Assembly (NCBI RefSeq): GCF_002904335.1
Contig: NZ_PPHF01000010.1
Coordinates: forward strand, 124,001-188,000
Length of the DNA stretch: 64,000 nt
Source of the DNA: Amycolatopsis sp. CA-126428
Lineage (GTDB): Bacteria; Actinomycetota; Actinomycetes; Mycobacteriales; Pseudonocardiaceae
Direction of reading: 5' to 3'
The position numbers and the translations under genes were made by a program. The notes below the pieces were generated by a model. The model searched no databases. It worked only from the letters and a program-made list of their open reading frames with translations, and was not told where the DNA came from. The stretch's first letter is position 1; each line of letters starts with the position of its first letter. Below are positions 7,959 through 15,477 of this stretch, in pieces.

Positions 7959-8384
7959 ATGCAACGGACCATCACCCGCGTACTGCTCGTCGTCTTCGGC
8001 TTGGTCGAGGCCGTGGCCGGAATCTGGCCACTGGGGTCGCCGACCGGCTTCTACCAGGACTTTCCCGGCTTCCGCACCGGCTGGGTTTCGATGGACGGGC
8101 CGTTCAACGAGCACCTCCTGCGCGACTTCGGCGGGCTCAACCTGGCGCTCGCGGCGCTGCTGATCGGGGCCGCCGTGATCGGCACCACAGCGGTGGCGCG
8201 GCTCGCGGCCGTCTCGGCGCTGCTGTTCGGCGTCCCGCACTTCCTCTACCACCTCGGCCACGTCGGGCACTTCGAGCGGATCGACCAGGTCCTCATCGTG
8301 GGGACGACCGGGCTGGGGGTGCTGCTGCCGCTCGTGGTCCTGCTGGTCCCGGCGCGGCGGGTCAGCCCACCGGCGACACCGTGA
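7959..8384 (+). CDS. Four-helix membrane protein of unknown function
   Basis: 141 aa. Four hydrophobic segments are visible: ITRVLLVVFGLVEAVAGIW, LNLALAALLIGAAVIGTT, LAAVSALLFGVPHFLYHLGH and LIVGTTGLGVLLPLVVLLVP. Short motifs GFYQDFPGF and FGVPHFLYHL recur in small actinobacterial membrane proteins of the DUF4345/DoxX-like kind. The ATG at 7959 is chosen over upstream codons because the first helix follows directly. Its 3' end overlaps the convergent DegV gene by 23 bp. Confidence 0.72.
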   Translation: MQRTITRVLLVVFGLVEAVAGIWPLGSPTGFYQDFPGFRTGWVSMDGPFNEHLLRDFGGLNLALAALLIGAAVIGTTAVARLAAVSALLFGVPHFLYHLGHVGHFERIDQVLIVGTTGLGVLLPLVVLLVPARRVSPPATP

Positions 8385-9207
8385 TGCCGAGCGCGCCGGG
8401 GCCGAGGTGCGCGCCGATGACCGTGCTCGCTTCGACGACCATGCTCTCGACCATCGCCGGTACCCGGCGTTCGATCTGCCTGCCGATCTCCAGTTCGTGA
8501 TCGCTGGCACCGAACCGGGTCACGGCGATGTCGGCGCGGAACCCGCCGGACTTCTTCACCGCGAGGTCGACCATCTTCGCCAGGGCGCGCTTGGTGCCGG
8601 GGATCCGGGCGAGGGGCGCGACCTCGCCGTCCTTGACCGTGAGCAGCGGTTTGATCGAAAACGCACTACCGAGCATGGCCTGGGCGGCGCCGATCCGGCC
8701 GCCGCGGCGGAGGTACTCGAGGGTGTCGACGTAGATGAACTCGGTGCTCGTGGTGCACCGGCGTTCGGCGGCTTCGATGACCCGGTCGGCGTCCGCACCG
8801 GCCGCGGCGGCGCGCGCGGCTGACACGGCGGCGAAGCCGAGGCTCATCCCGGTGGTCCGGCTGTCGAGGACGTGCACCGGGATGCGGACCTGCTGGGCGG
8901 CCTCCCGGGCCGCGCGGACGGTGTCGGACATGCGGCCGGAGATGTGGATGCTGACGATGGCGGTCGCGCCGGCGGTGGCTGCCTCCTGGTAGGCCCAGAA
9001 GAACGCCCCCGGGTCCGGGGGCGCCGTGGCGATCACCTGCCCGGCTCTCATGGCGTCGATCACTTCGCCGCGGTCGAAGCGGTTTTCGTCGTCGTAGTGG
9101 CTTCCCAGGCTGAGCTGGATCTGGACGACGCCGATGGCCCAGCGAGAAGCGACGAGGTCGGGCAGGCAGGAGCTCGAGTCGGTGATGACGGCGATGCGCG
9201 CGGGCAT
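8362..9207 (-). CDS. DegV-family fatty-acid-binding protein
   Basis: 281 aa, standard length. Signature parts: IAVITDSSSCLP at the N-terminus, TAPPDPGAFFWAYQEA, SIHISGRMSDTVRAA, VLDSRTTGMSLGF, YLRRGGRIGAAQAMLGSAFS (the conserved Arg-rich lipid-head-group site) and a C-terminal GPGALGI. DegV/FakB proteins bind a fatty acid and can present it to a FakA kinase; no fakA is in this window. AGGTTA (9216-9221; TAACCT on the minus strand) lies eight nt from the ATG and may be its -10. Confidence 0.93.
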   Translation of the reverse strand: MPARIAVITDSSSCLPDLVASRWAIGVVQIQLSLGSHYDDENRFDRGEVIDAMRAGQVIATAPPDPGAFFWAYQEAATAGATAIVSIHISGRMSDTVRAAREAAQQVRIPVHVLDSRTTGMSLGFAAVSAARAAAAGADADRVIEAAERRCTTSTEFIYVDTLEYLRRGGRIGAAQAMLGSAFSIKPLLTVKDGEVAPLARIPGTKRALAKMVDLAVKKSGGFRADIAVTRFGASDHELEIGRQIERRVPAMVESMVVEASTVIGAHLGPGALGITVSPVG

Positions 9208-9255
9208 GGTGGAGAAGGTTAATGCCGGACACCCACCGCGAGTAGGCCGTGGTTG

Positions 9256-9267
9256 GTCCGATCGGAC
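9256..9267. promoter_or_regulatory. Palindrome GTCCGATCGGAC
   Basis: A perfect 12-bp palindrome in the 243-bp divergent gap between the degV-type gene and etfB, 48 bp from the former. Possible operator; the binding protein is unknown. Confidence 0.4.
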
Positions 9268-9333
9268 GAACGGCAGTTCGGGTGGGGTAACCGGTCAACT
9301 ACCGGGACGATAGTCCCACTAAATTGCCCATCC

Positions 9334-9351
9334 AGGTGAATGACGTCACCT
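9334..9351. promoter_or_regulatory. Inverted repeat upstream of etfBA
   Basis: AGGTGAATGACGTCACCT has 6-bp perfect arms and contains the palindrome TGACGTCA. A small GGGAC-GATA-GTCCC repeat precedes it (9304-9317) and CTACCGGCCAGTAG (9383-9396, one mismatched pair) follows. The last resembles TetR-type half-sites and sits where a promoter for etfB is expected. Confidence 0.4.
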
Positions 9352-9450
9352 CGACGGGTCCCGCGCGTCGATTGGTCCTAATCTACCGGCCAGTAGAGCA
9401 CTGTCCCGTGGTCGTCCGCGGGCCACGAACCGGGAGGTCGAAGCAGACCC

Positions 9451-10236
9451 ATGACCAACATCGTCGTCCTGGTCAAGCAGGTACCGGACACCTACTCGGA
9501 GCGGAAGCTCAACGGGTCCGACCACACCCTTGACCGCGAATCCGCCGACGCCGTGCTCGACGAGATCAACGAGAAGGCCGTCGAAGAAGCGCTGAAGATC
9601 AAGGAAGCCGGCGAGGGCGAGGTCACCGTGATCTCGGTGGGCCCCGACCGCGCGACCGACGCCATCCGCAAGGCGCTGTCCATGGGTGCCGACAAGGCCA
9701 TCCACGTCTCCGACGAGGCGCTGCACGGCTCCGACGCGATCGCCACCGCCAAGGTGCTCGCCGCCGCCATCGGCAAGGTCGAGGGCTTCGACCTGGTCAT
9801 CGCCGGCAACGAGTCGTCCGACGGCCGCGGCGGCGCCATCCCGGCGATCCTCGCCGAGCTGCTGGGCCTGCCGCAGGTCACCTACGTGCGTGAACTGAGC
9901 GTCGAGGGCTCGACGATCAAGGCCACCCGCGAGACCGAGGACGGCCTCACCCACCTCGAGGCGAGCCTGCCCGCGATCGTGAGCGTCGGCGAGAAGATCA
10001 ACGAGCCGCGCTACCCGTCGTTCAAGGGCATCATGGCCGCGAAGAAGAAGCCGGTCGAGACGTTCACCATCGCCGACCTGGGCATCGACGCGGGCGAGGT
10101 CGGTCTCGCCAACGCGTGGTCCGCGGTGACCGAATCCTCGCCGAAGCCGCCGCGCACCGCCGGCGAGAAGACCGAGGACGAAGGCGACGGCGGCACCAAG
10201 GTCGCCGAGTACCTGGTCGGCCAGAAGCTCATCTGA
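9451..10236 (+). CDS. etfB: Electron-transfer flavoprotein beta subunit
   Basis: 261 aa, full length. MTNIVVLVKQVPDTYSERKL is the typical EtfB/FixA start; GADKAIHVSDEALHGSDAIA, the AMP-binding region (LVIAGNESSDGRGGAIPAIL) and the late segment NEPRYPSFKGIMAAKKKPVE are all present. EtfAB accepts electrons from acyl-CoA and other flavin dehydrogenases and passes them to an ETF-quinone oxidoreductase. The ATG is preceded by GGGAGGTCG. It is in an operon with etfA, 29 bp downstream, and is syntenic with mycobacterial fixA (Rv3029c). Confidence 0.97.
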   Translation: MTNIVVLVKQVPDTYSERKLNGSDHTLDRESADAVLDEINEKAVEEALKIKEAGEGEVTVISVGPDRATDAIRKALSMGADKAIHVSDEALHGSDAIATAKVLAAAIGKVEGFDLVIAGNESSDGRGGAIPAILAELLGLPQVTYVRELSVEGSTIKATRETEDGLTHLEASLPAIVSVGEKINEPRYPSFKGIMAAKKKPVETFTIADLGIDAGEVGLANAWSAVTESSPKPPRTAGEKTEDEGDGGTKVAEYLVGQKLI

Positions 10237-10265
10237 CAACGGCTCTTCGAGGAGGAAGTAGAACC

Positions 10266-11225
10266 ATGGCTGAAGTACTCGTCCTCGTCGACCACGTCGA
10301 CGGTGAGGTCAAGAAGGTCACGCTCGAGCTGCTGACCGCCGCCCGCGCGCTCGGTGAGCCGTCGGCCGTCGTCGTCGGCCCGACCGGGACCGCCGCCAAG
10401 GCGAAGCAGGCGCTGGCGTCGCACGGCGCCGCCAAGGTGTATGTCGCGGAAGGCGACGACGCCGCGAACTACCTGGTCACGCCCAAGGTCGACGTGCTTG
10501 CGGCGCTCGCGCAGCAGGCGTCCCCGGCTGCCGTGCTCGTCACCGCCAGCGGTGAGGGCAAGGAGGTTGCCGCCCGCCTGGCCGTGCGCCTGGGCTCCGG
10601 CCTGATCTACGACGCCGTGGGCGTCAACGGCGACGGCGTCATCGACCAGTCCATCTTCGGTGGCGCGTTCTCGGTCAAGTCCAAGTCCGCGAAGGGCGCG
10701 CCGGTGGTCTCGATCCGCCCGGGCGCGGTCGAGGCCGAGCCCGCCGAGGGCGCGGCGGCCGAGGAGACCGTCGAGCTCCCCGCGGTCGACGCGGCGAAGG
10801 CCACCAAGATCACCGGCGTCGAGCCGGTGACCGGTGGTGACCGGCCGGAACTGACCGAGGCCTCCATCGTGGTCTCCGGTGGCCGTGGTGTCGGCTCGGC
10901 GGAGAAGTTCGACGTCGTCGAGAAGCTGGCCGACTCGCTCGGCGCGGCTGTCGGCGCCTCGCGTGCCGCTGTCGACTCGGGCTACTACCCGGCGCAGTTC
11001 CAGGTCGGCCAGACCGGCAAGACGGTCTCGCCGCAGCTGTACATCGCGCTCGGCATCTCCGGCGCGATCCAGCACCGCGCGGGCATGCAGACGTCGAAGA
11101 CGATCATCGCCGTCAACAAGGACCCGGAGGCGCCGATCTTCGAGATCGCCGACTTCGGCATCGTCGGCGACCTGTTCAACGTCGCGCCGCAGCTGACCGA
11201 GGCGGTCGCGAAGCGCAAGGGCTGA
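10266..11225 (+). CDS. etfA: Electron-transfer flavoprotein alpha subunit
   Basis: 319 aa. The N-terminal domain [20 protein letters not shown] pairs with EtfB. The C-terminal FAD-binding domain holds [70 protein letters not shown] and the final [14 protein letters not shown]. All cofactor-contact motifs look intact. The ATG at 10266 has the strong site GAGGAGGAAG. A perfect hairpin terminator follows (11239-11274), closing the etfBA operon. Confidence 0.97.
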   Translation: MAEVLVLVDHVDGEVKKVTLELLTAARALGEPSAVVVGPTGTAAKAKQALASHGAAKVYVAEGDDAANYLVTPKVDVLAALAQQASPAAVLVTASGEGKEVAARLAVRLGSGLIYDAVGVNGDGVIDQSIFGGAFSVKSKSAKGAPVVSIRPGAVEAEPAEGAAAEETVELPAVDAAKATKITGVEPVTGGDRPELTEASIVVSGGRGVGSAEKFDVVEKLADSLGAAVGASRAAVDSGYYPAQFQVGQTGKTVSPQLYIALGISGAIQHRAGMQTSKTIIAVNKDPEAPIFEIADFGIVGDLFNVAPQLTEAVAKRKG

Positions 11226-11238
11226 TTTCCAGCTTCGT

Positions 11239-11274
11239 CGAAGGGCCTCCCGGGACGTTCCGGGAGGCCCTTCG
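11239..11274 (+). terminator. Rho-independent-type terminator of etfBA
   Basis: CGAAGGGCCTCCCGG (11239-11253), loop GACGTT, and its exact complement (11260-11274) form a 15-bp perfect stem, without a long T run, as is usual in high-GC actinobacteria. Confidence 0.85.
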
Positions 11275-11385
11275 CGCATTCAGGCACCTGAGAAGAGCCT
11301 GAGAACCCGCCATTAACTGAACGTGCACTAATCGGTCATCGGATGGCACTCTCCGCGGCTTCCTCCGCGCGGGTAAACCTTGACC

Positions 11386-12168
11386 ATGACGACGTCACAG
11401 CTCCTCGTCAGCACTGATCAGGCGGGTAACGAGCTCCCCGCCGACGCCCCTCGGTACTCACTTCTCGTCGCGCACGCGAACGACGAAGTGGTTGCGGCGC
11501 AGGAACTGCGCCACCTGGTTTTCGCCGAGGAAATGGGCGCGCGCCTCCACTCCCCGCGACCCGGTCTCGACATCGACGAGTTCGACGAGTTCTGCGACCA
11601 CCTCGTGGTCCGCGACGACAACACGGGCGAGATCGTCGGCTGCTACCGGATGCTCCCGCCGGACCGCGCCGCCCAGGCCGGAAAGCTCTACGCGGACAGC
11701 GAATTCGACCTGACCGCGATCGAGGGCCTGCGACCGTCGCTGGTCGAAACCGGCCGGTCGTGCGTGCACCCGGACCACCGCAGCGGCGCCGTCGTCAGCC
11801 TGGTCTGGGCGGGGATCGCCCGCTACATGCTGCTTTCCGGCCACCGCTACCTCGCCGGCTGCGCTTCGGTCCCGCTGGTGGACGACGGATCCTTCGCCGC
11901 CGGCGTGTGGGACGTGCTGCGGGCCAAGCACTACTCCGACGAGGCCACGCGCGTCACACCGTTGATCCCCTGGGACACCTCGGGCATCGAGCGCCCGGCG
12001 CGGCCCACGCTGCCGCCGCTGATCAAGGGCTACGTCCGGCTCGGCGCCAAGGTCTGCGGGCCACCGGCGCTCGACGTCGACTTCGGCGTCGCGGACTTCT
12101 TCGTCCTCCTGGACCTGCACAACGTCGACGAGCGGTACCTCAAGTTTTTCCTCGGGGTCCAAGGATGA
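11386..12168 (+). CDS. GNAT-superfamily N-acyltransferase (OlsB-like, Rv3027c type)
   Basis: 260 aa. The central part (VVAAQELRHLVFAEEMGAR, FDEFCDHLVVRDDNTGEIVG, CYRMLPP, KLYADSEFDL, ETGRSCVHPDHRSGAVVSLV) is the Acetyltransf_5 pattern shared by OlsB ornithine N-acyltransferases. Its coding end overlaps the start of a PlsC-type acyltransferase by four bases, the arrangement expected for an OlsB-OlsA pair making lyso-ornithine lipid and then ornithine lipid. That assignment is inference. The start is ATG at 11386; TTG at 11380 is in frame but less likely. Confidence 0.82.
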   Translation: MTTSQLLVSTDQAGNELPADAPRYSLLVAHANDEVVAAQELRHLVFAEEMGARLHSPRPGLDIDEFDEFCDHLVVRDDNTGEIVGCYRMLPPDRAAQAGKLYADSEFDLTAIEGLRPSLVETGRSCVHPDHRSGAVVSLVWAGIARYMLLSGHRYLAGCASVPLVDDGSFAAGVWDVLRAKHYSDEATRVTPLIPWDTSGIERPARPTLPPLIKGYVRLGAKVCGPPALDVDFGVADFFVLLDLHNVDERYLKFFLGVQG

Positions 12169-13049
12169 GCCACGCTTGGATGCCGTCGTCGCCCTGCGGC
12201 GACGGCTGCCTCACCGCCGACGACCCGTTGGTCGGTCTCCCACGACGGGTCCTGCGCTTCGCGGCGGCGATCTCGGTCGTGCTCGCGGCACTGGTGTTCG
12301 CGCCCTTGCTGCTGGTCGCCCCGGGCCGCGAGCGTCTGCTCCGGCTGATCTTCCTCGGCGTGCTGCGGGCGTTCGGCGTCCGCCTGGACATCCGGGGCGG
12401 CGCCGACTTCCTGACCGCGCCCGCCGGCCGTGGCGCACTGGTGGTAAACAACCACATTTCGTGGCTGGACATCGTCGCGATCAACGCGCTGCGGCCGATG
12501 CGCGCGCTGGCCAAGAAGGAGATCGCGGGCTGGCCGGTGCTCGGCGGCCTGGTCCGCCGCGGCGGCAGCATCTTCCTCGACCGCGAGCGGCTGGCGACGT
12601 TGCCCGCCACGATGGCGTCGCTGGCCGACGCGCTGAGGACGGGCTCGCTGGTGAGCGTCACCCCGGAGGGCACCACGTGGTGCGGCCTGGCGTCGGGCCG
12701 CTTCACGACGGCGACGTTCCAGGCGGCCATCGACGGTGGTGTCCCGGTGCGCCCGATCGCGTTGCGGTACCGCCTCGCCGACGGCCGCGAGACCAGCCGC
12801 CCGGCGTTCATCGGACCGGAGTCGCTGATCGCGTCCCTGCGCCGGGTCGCAGCTCTGCGCGGCCTGGTGCTCGAGATCCACGTCTGCCCGGAGATCGCCC
12901 CGGGCCGCGCCGAAACCCGCCGCGAACTGGCCGCCCTCGCCGAGGCAGCGGTCCATTCCGCACTGGGAACGGTGCAGATCCCGGCCCAGCAGCGGCGGCG
13001 GACCCCGCGCCGCCAGGCGGCCCCACTGGCTTCGCCTCCCGCGAAGTGA
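12165..13049 (+). CDS. 1-acylglycerol-3-phosphate O-acyltransferase family (PlsC/OlsA-like)
   Basis: 294 aa. One N-terminal membrane helix (LRFAAAISVVLAALVFAPLL) is followed by the acyltransferase motifs NNHISWLD (the H-x4-D catalytic dyad), GSIFLDRERL, VTPEGTT and PVRPIALRY. The substrate could be lysophosphatidate or lyso-ornithine lipid, given the OlsB-like partner with which it overlaps (ATGA, 12165-12168). A C-terminal basic tail (QQRRRTPRRQ) follows the domain. A hairpin terminator starts directly after the stop. Confidence 0.88.
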   Translation: MSHAWMPSSPCGDGCLTADDPLVGLPRRVLRFAAAISVVLAALVFAPLLLVAPGRERLLRLIFLGVLRAFGVRLDIRGGADFLTAPAGRGALVVNNHISWLDIVAINALRPMRALAKKEIAGWPVLGGLVRRGGSIFLDRERLATLPATMASLADALRTGSLVSVTPEGTTWCGLASGRFTTATFQAAIDGGVPVRPIALRYRLADGRETSRPAFIGPESLIASLRRVAALRGLVLEIHVCPEIAPGRAETRRELAALAEAAVHSALGTVQIPAQQRRRTPRRQAAPLASPPAK

Positions 13050-13050
13050 T

Positions 13051-13086
13051 CCGGGCCCTGTCGCCGCGATCCGGCGACAGGCCCGG
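13051..13086. terminator. Hairpin terminator between convergent genes
   Basis: CCGGGCCCTGTCGCC (13051-13065) pairs with GGCGACAGGCCCGG (13072-13085) apart from one bulged base; on the plus strand a TCCCTTTT tract lies downstream. It can serve the acyltransferase gene and the convergent oxidoreductase gene. Confidence 0.75.
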
Positions 13087-13103
13087 ATTGGGTCCCTTTT
13101 CGG

Positions 13104-14006
13104 TCAGCCGACGGCGATGGTCAACTTTCCGCCAGGGTGCCCATCCTCGCTTTCGACCTGCGCCGCGGCCGCCTCGGCCAGCGGATAGCTCTTGCCCTGT
13201 GCGATGCCGACCCCGCGATCGGTCACCCAGCCGGCGATTTCGGTGAGAACATCACGGGTCTGCTTGCCCCCGCTGGAGAACGGGATCCCCAGCTCGAACG
13301 CGGCCGCATCGGCGATGGTGACGATCCGGTCCTTGGTGCCCCGCAACTCGACGGACCCCGGCAGCACCCCGTGCCCGGCCGCGTCGAAGACGGCGTCCAC
13401 CGGCCCGGACGTGACCTCGCGGACCCGCTCCACCCAGCCGTCGCCGTAGCGGACCGGAACGACGCCCAGCGACTTGAGGTCGTCGAGACTCCGGCTTCCC
13501 CCGGTCCCGACGACGGTCACCCCCTGCGCGACGGCCACCTGAGCGGCGAACCGCCCGACCGTGCCGCTGGCGCCGAGGAGCAGCAGCGTCTCACCCTCAC
13601 GAACCCCGAGCAGCCCGAGCACGCGAAGCGCGGTTTCGCCGGCGACCGGCAACGCGGCGGCGTCCGCCCACGAAAGGATCGCGGGCTTCGGCGCGATCGT
13701 CTTCGCGAGCGCGTACTCGGCGTAGGCACCGGTCTCCGGCCAGCCGAACACCTCGTCGCCCACGGCGAAGTCCGCGCCCTCCCCGACGGCGTCGACGACC
13801 CCGGCGACTTCGAGACCGGGGATGTGCGGGAACGGGACCTGGAAGTTCTGCTGCATGGCGCCGTTGCGGATCTTCCAGTCGATCGGGTTGACCCCGGCGG
13901 CCCGCACGGCCAGCCGCACCTGCCCCGGGCCCGGCTCCGGCGCCGGGACGTCGGACAACTGCAGGACTTCCGGTCCGCCGTATGCGGAGAAGGTGATCGC
14001 TCGCAT
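13104..14006 (-). CDS. NADP-dependent quinone oxidoreductase (zinc-free MDR family)
   Basis: 300 aa. The N-terminal GroES-like domain MRAITFSAYGGPEVLQLSDV, with VRAAGVNPIDWKIRNG, and the Rossmann segment LLLLGASGTVGRFAAQVAVA identify a zeta-crystallin/QOR-like medium-chain reductase. There are no zinc-ligand cysteines. It reduces quinones or enones with NADPH. The ATG at 14004-14006 has AAGGAG 8 nt before it; an in-frame upstream extension to 14108 is rejected. It is divergent from the LuxR regulator, which may control it. Confidence 0.9.
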   Translation of the reverse strand: MRAITFSAYGGPEVLQLSDVPAPEPGPGQVRLAVRAAGVNPIDWKIRNGAMQQNFQVPFPHIPGLEVAGVVDAVGEGADFAVGDEVFGWPETGAYAEYALAKTIAPKPAILSWADAAALPVAGETALRVLGLLGVREGETLLLLGASGTVGRFAAQVAVAQGVTVVGTGGSRSLDDLKSLGVVPVRYGDGWVERVREVTSGPVDAVFDAAGHGVLPGSVELRGTKDRIVTIADAAAFELGIPFSSGGKQTRDVLTEIAGWVTDRGVGIAQGKSYPLAEAAAAQVESEDGHPGGKLTIAVG

Positions 14007-14089
14007 GGTGTTTCGCTCCTTGGTTCGTGACCTTCGGTTCGAATGTCCTCCCCCGGAAGTCAACTCGCCCGGCGGAGCCACCGAACCGC

Positions 14090-14123
14090 CCGGACGAGCA
14101 GTGTTCACTAGCCGGACGAGCAG
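14090..14123 (+). promoter_or_regulatory. Direct repeat CCGGACGAGCAG x2
   Basis: Two exact 12-bp copies at 14090-14101 and 14112-14123, spaced 22 bp (about two helical turns), in the 152-bp divergent gap between the oxidoreductase and LuxR genes. This spacing suits a dimeric activator bound on one helix face. The binding protein is unproven; LuxR autoregulation is the simplest idea. Confidence 0.5.
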
Positions 14124-14158
14124 GTCGCCGGACCGCGGACGCGCCTACCTTGGAGGCC

Positions 14159-15433
14159 ATGGACGCTTCCTGGTCGGATCCGCGGCACGTGCTGGACGTC
14201 GTCGAGCGGCTCCTGTCGGCACCGCGGCCTCAGTTGCTCAGCCGGTTCACCGCCGAGCTGGCCAAGCTGATCCCGCATCGCGCGGCGGCGATGCAGACGG
14301 GCGACTGTCCTCGCAGCCCGCTCAAAGTCATCGGAGACGAAGCGATCACGCAGGCCGTGACGAGCGTCGAGCTGCAACGGCTGGTCGACCGCAGCGCGCC
14401 GGGCAAAGCCCTGGTGACCGACGGCGTGCTCGGGGGCACCGAGCGTCGTCTGGTCCTGCTCGCTTCGACGCCGGCCGTCGGCCAGGGCGCGGTGATCGCC
14501 GTGGTGCCCGAGGCGGCGGAGCCGCCGCCCGCGGAGCTGGAATTGGCGGCCCGGCTGTGGCACATCGTCAGCACCGACGCGGGCCAACGGGCGACGGACC
14601 CGGGCCCGGACGTCCTGGCCGGCAGCCTCGCCGCGGCCTCCGCCCGCGCCCAGGCGATCACCGACCTCGGCCAGACGCACGCGGCAAGCCTGGTCACGCT
14701 CCTGTCGGTCCTCCGCTCGAGCCGGCTCCCCGACGCCGTCGCCCGCCGCACCGCGGTCGACCTCGCCGCTGACGCGTTGCTCCAGCTCAAAGGCGTCGTC
14801 GACCGCGACCAGGTCCTGTCCGCCGAGCAGGCGGACGCGGCATTCGCCGTCCTCAAGACCCAGCTGGCCGACCTGGTCCGGCACACCGAAGTCGACGTCG
14901 ACCCCGTCGGCGACGCGTCCCTCCCGCAGGACATCGCCCACACCGCACGGACGCTGACTCGAGGCTTGGTACTCGCGGCGTTGGATCGTGCTGCGACCAC
15001 GCGCGTGAGGGCCTCCTGGCACGTGGAGGGATCGGTGCTGCGGATCACGGTCCGCGACGATTGCCCCGAAGTGGCCGACGCGGTCCCGCCCCGTGGCCTG
15101 ACCGAGCGCCTCACAGCCCTCGGCGGCCACTGGGAGGTCGACGCCGTGCCGAGCTGGGGCACGACGGTCACGGCGGCGCTCCCGCTCGGCGTGGTGGAGC
15201 CGCCGGAGCTGCTTCCCCTCGATCGGCTCAACCCACGCGAACTGGAAGTCCTGTCGGGCATCTCCCAGGGGCTGCGCAACCGGCAGATCGCCGAACAACT
15301 GCAGCTCAGCGAGCACACGGTGAAGTTCCACGTCCGCAACATCCTCGACAAGCTCGACGTCAGTTCCCGAGGCGAAGCGGCCGCGCTGGCCCGCGGCCTG
15401 CCACTGGAACCGGTGGTGCGCCGCTCCGCCTGA
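14159..15433 (+). CDS. LuxR-family transcriptional regulator
   Basis: 424 aa. The C-terminal GerE/LuxR helix-turn-helix is clear at about residues 355-415 (LNPRELEVLSGISQGL, NRQIAEQLQLSEHTVKFHVR, NILDKLDVSSRGEAAALARG). Before it lie a histidine-kinase-like ATPase remnant (LTERLTALGGHWEVDAVPSW, GTTVTAALPLG) and an N-terminal GAF-like sensor region. This resembles actinobacterial regulators that fuse sensor, degenerate kinase and LuxR output. The ATG at 14159 follows TTGGAGGCC; the frame is open upstream but lacks family likeness. The neighbours (oxidoreductase and MFS exporter) suggest a drug or redox stress response. Confidence 0.87.
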   Translation: MDASWSDPRHVLDVVERLLSAPRPQLLSRFTAELAKLIPHRAAAMQTGDCPRSPLKVIGDEAITQAVTSVELQRLVDRSAPGKALVTDGVLGGTERRLVLLASTPAVGQGAVIAVVPEAAEPPPAELELAARLWHIVSTDAGQRATDPGPDVLAGSLAAASARAQAITDLGQTHAASLVTLLSVLRSSRLPDAVARRTAVDLAADALLQLKGVVDRDQVLSAEQADAAFAVLKTQLADLVRHTEVDVDPVGDASLPQDIAHTARTLTRGLVLAALDRAATTRVRASWHVEGSVLRITVRDDCPEVADAVPPRGLTERLTALGGHWEVDAVPSWGTTVTAALPLGVVEPPELLPLDRLNPRELEVLSGISQGLRNRQIAEQLQLSEHTVKFHVRNILDKLDVSSRGEAAALARGLPLEPVVRRSA

Positions 15434-15439
15434 ACCACC

Positions 15440-15470
15440 TTGACCTCCAGCGTGCTGGAGGTTGCAAGCT
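15440..15470 (+). promoter_or_regulatory. MerR-type promoter with 19-bp spacer
   Basis: TTGACC (-35, 15440-15445) and CAAGCT (-10, 15465-15470) are separated by 19 bp. The inverted repeat ACCTCCAG-CGTG-CTGGAGGT (15443-15462) overlaps the -35 and fills most of the spacer. An over-long spacer spanned by an inverted repeat is the hallmark of MerR-family activation by DNA distortion. The expected transcription start is next to the ATG at 15478, so the mRNA would be leaderless. No merR gene lies in the window. Confidence 0.75.
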
Positions 15471-15477
15471 GCTGATC

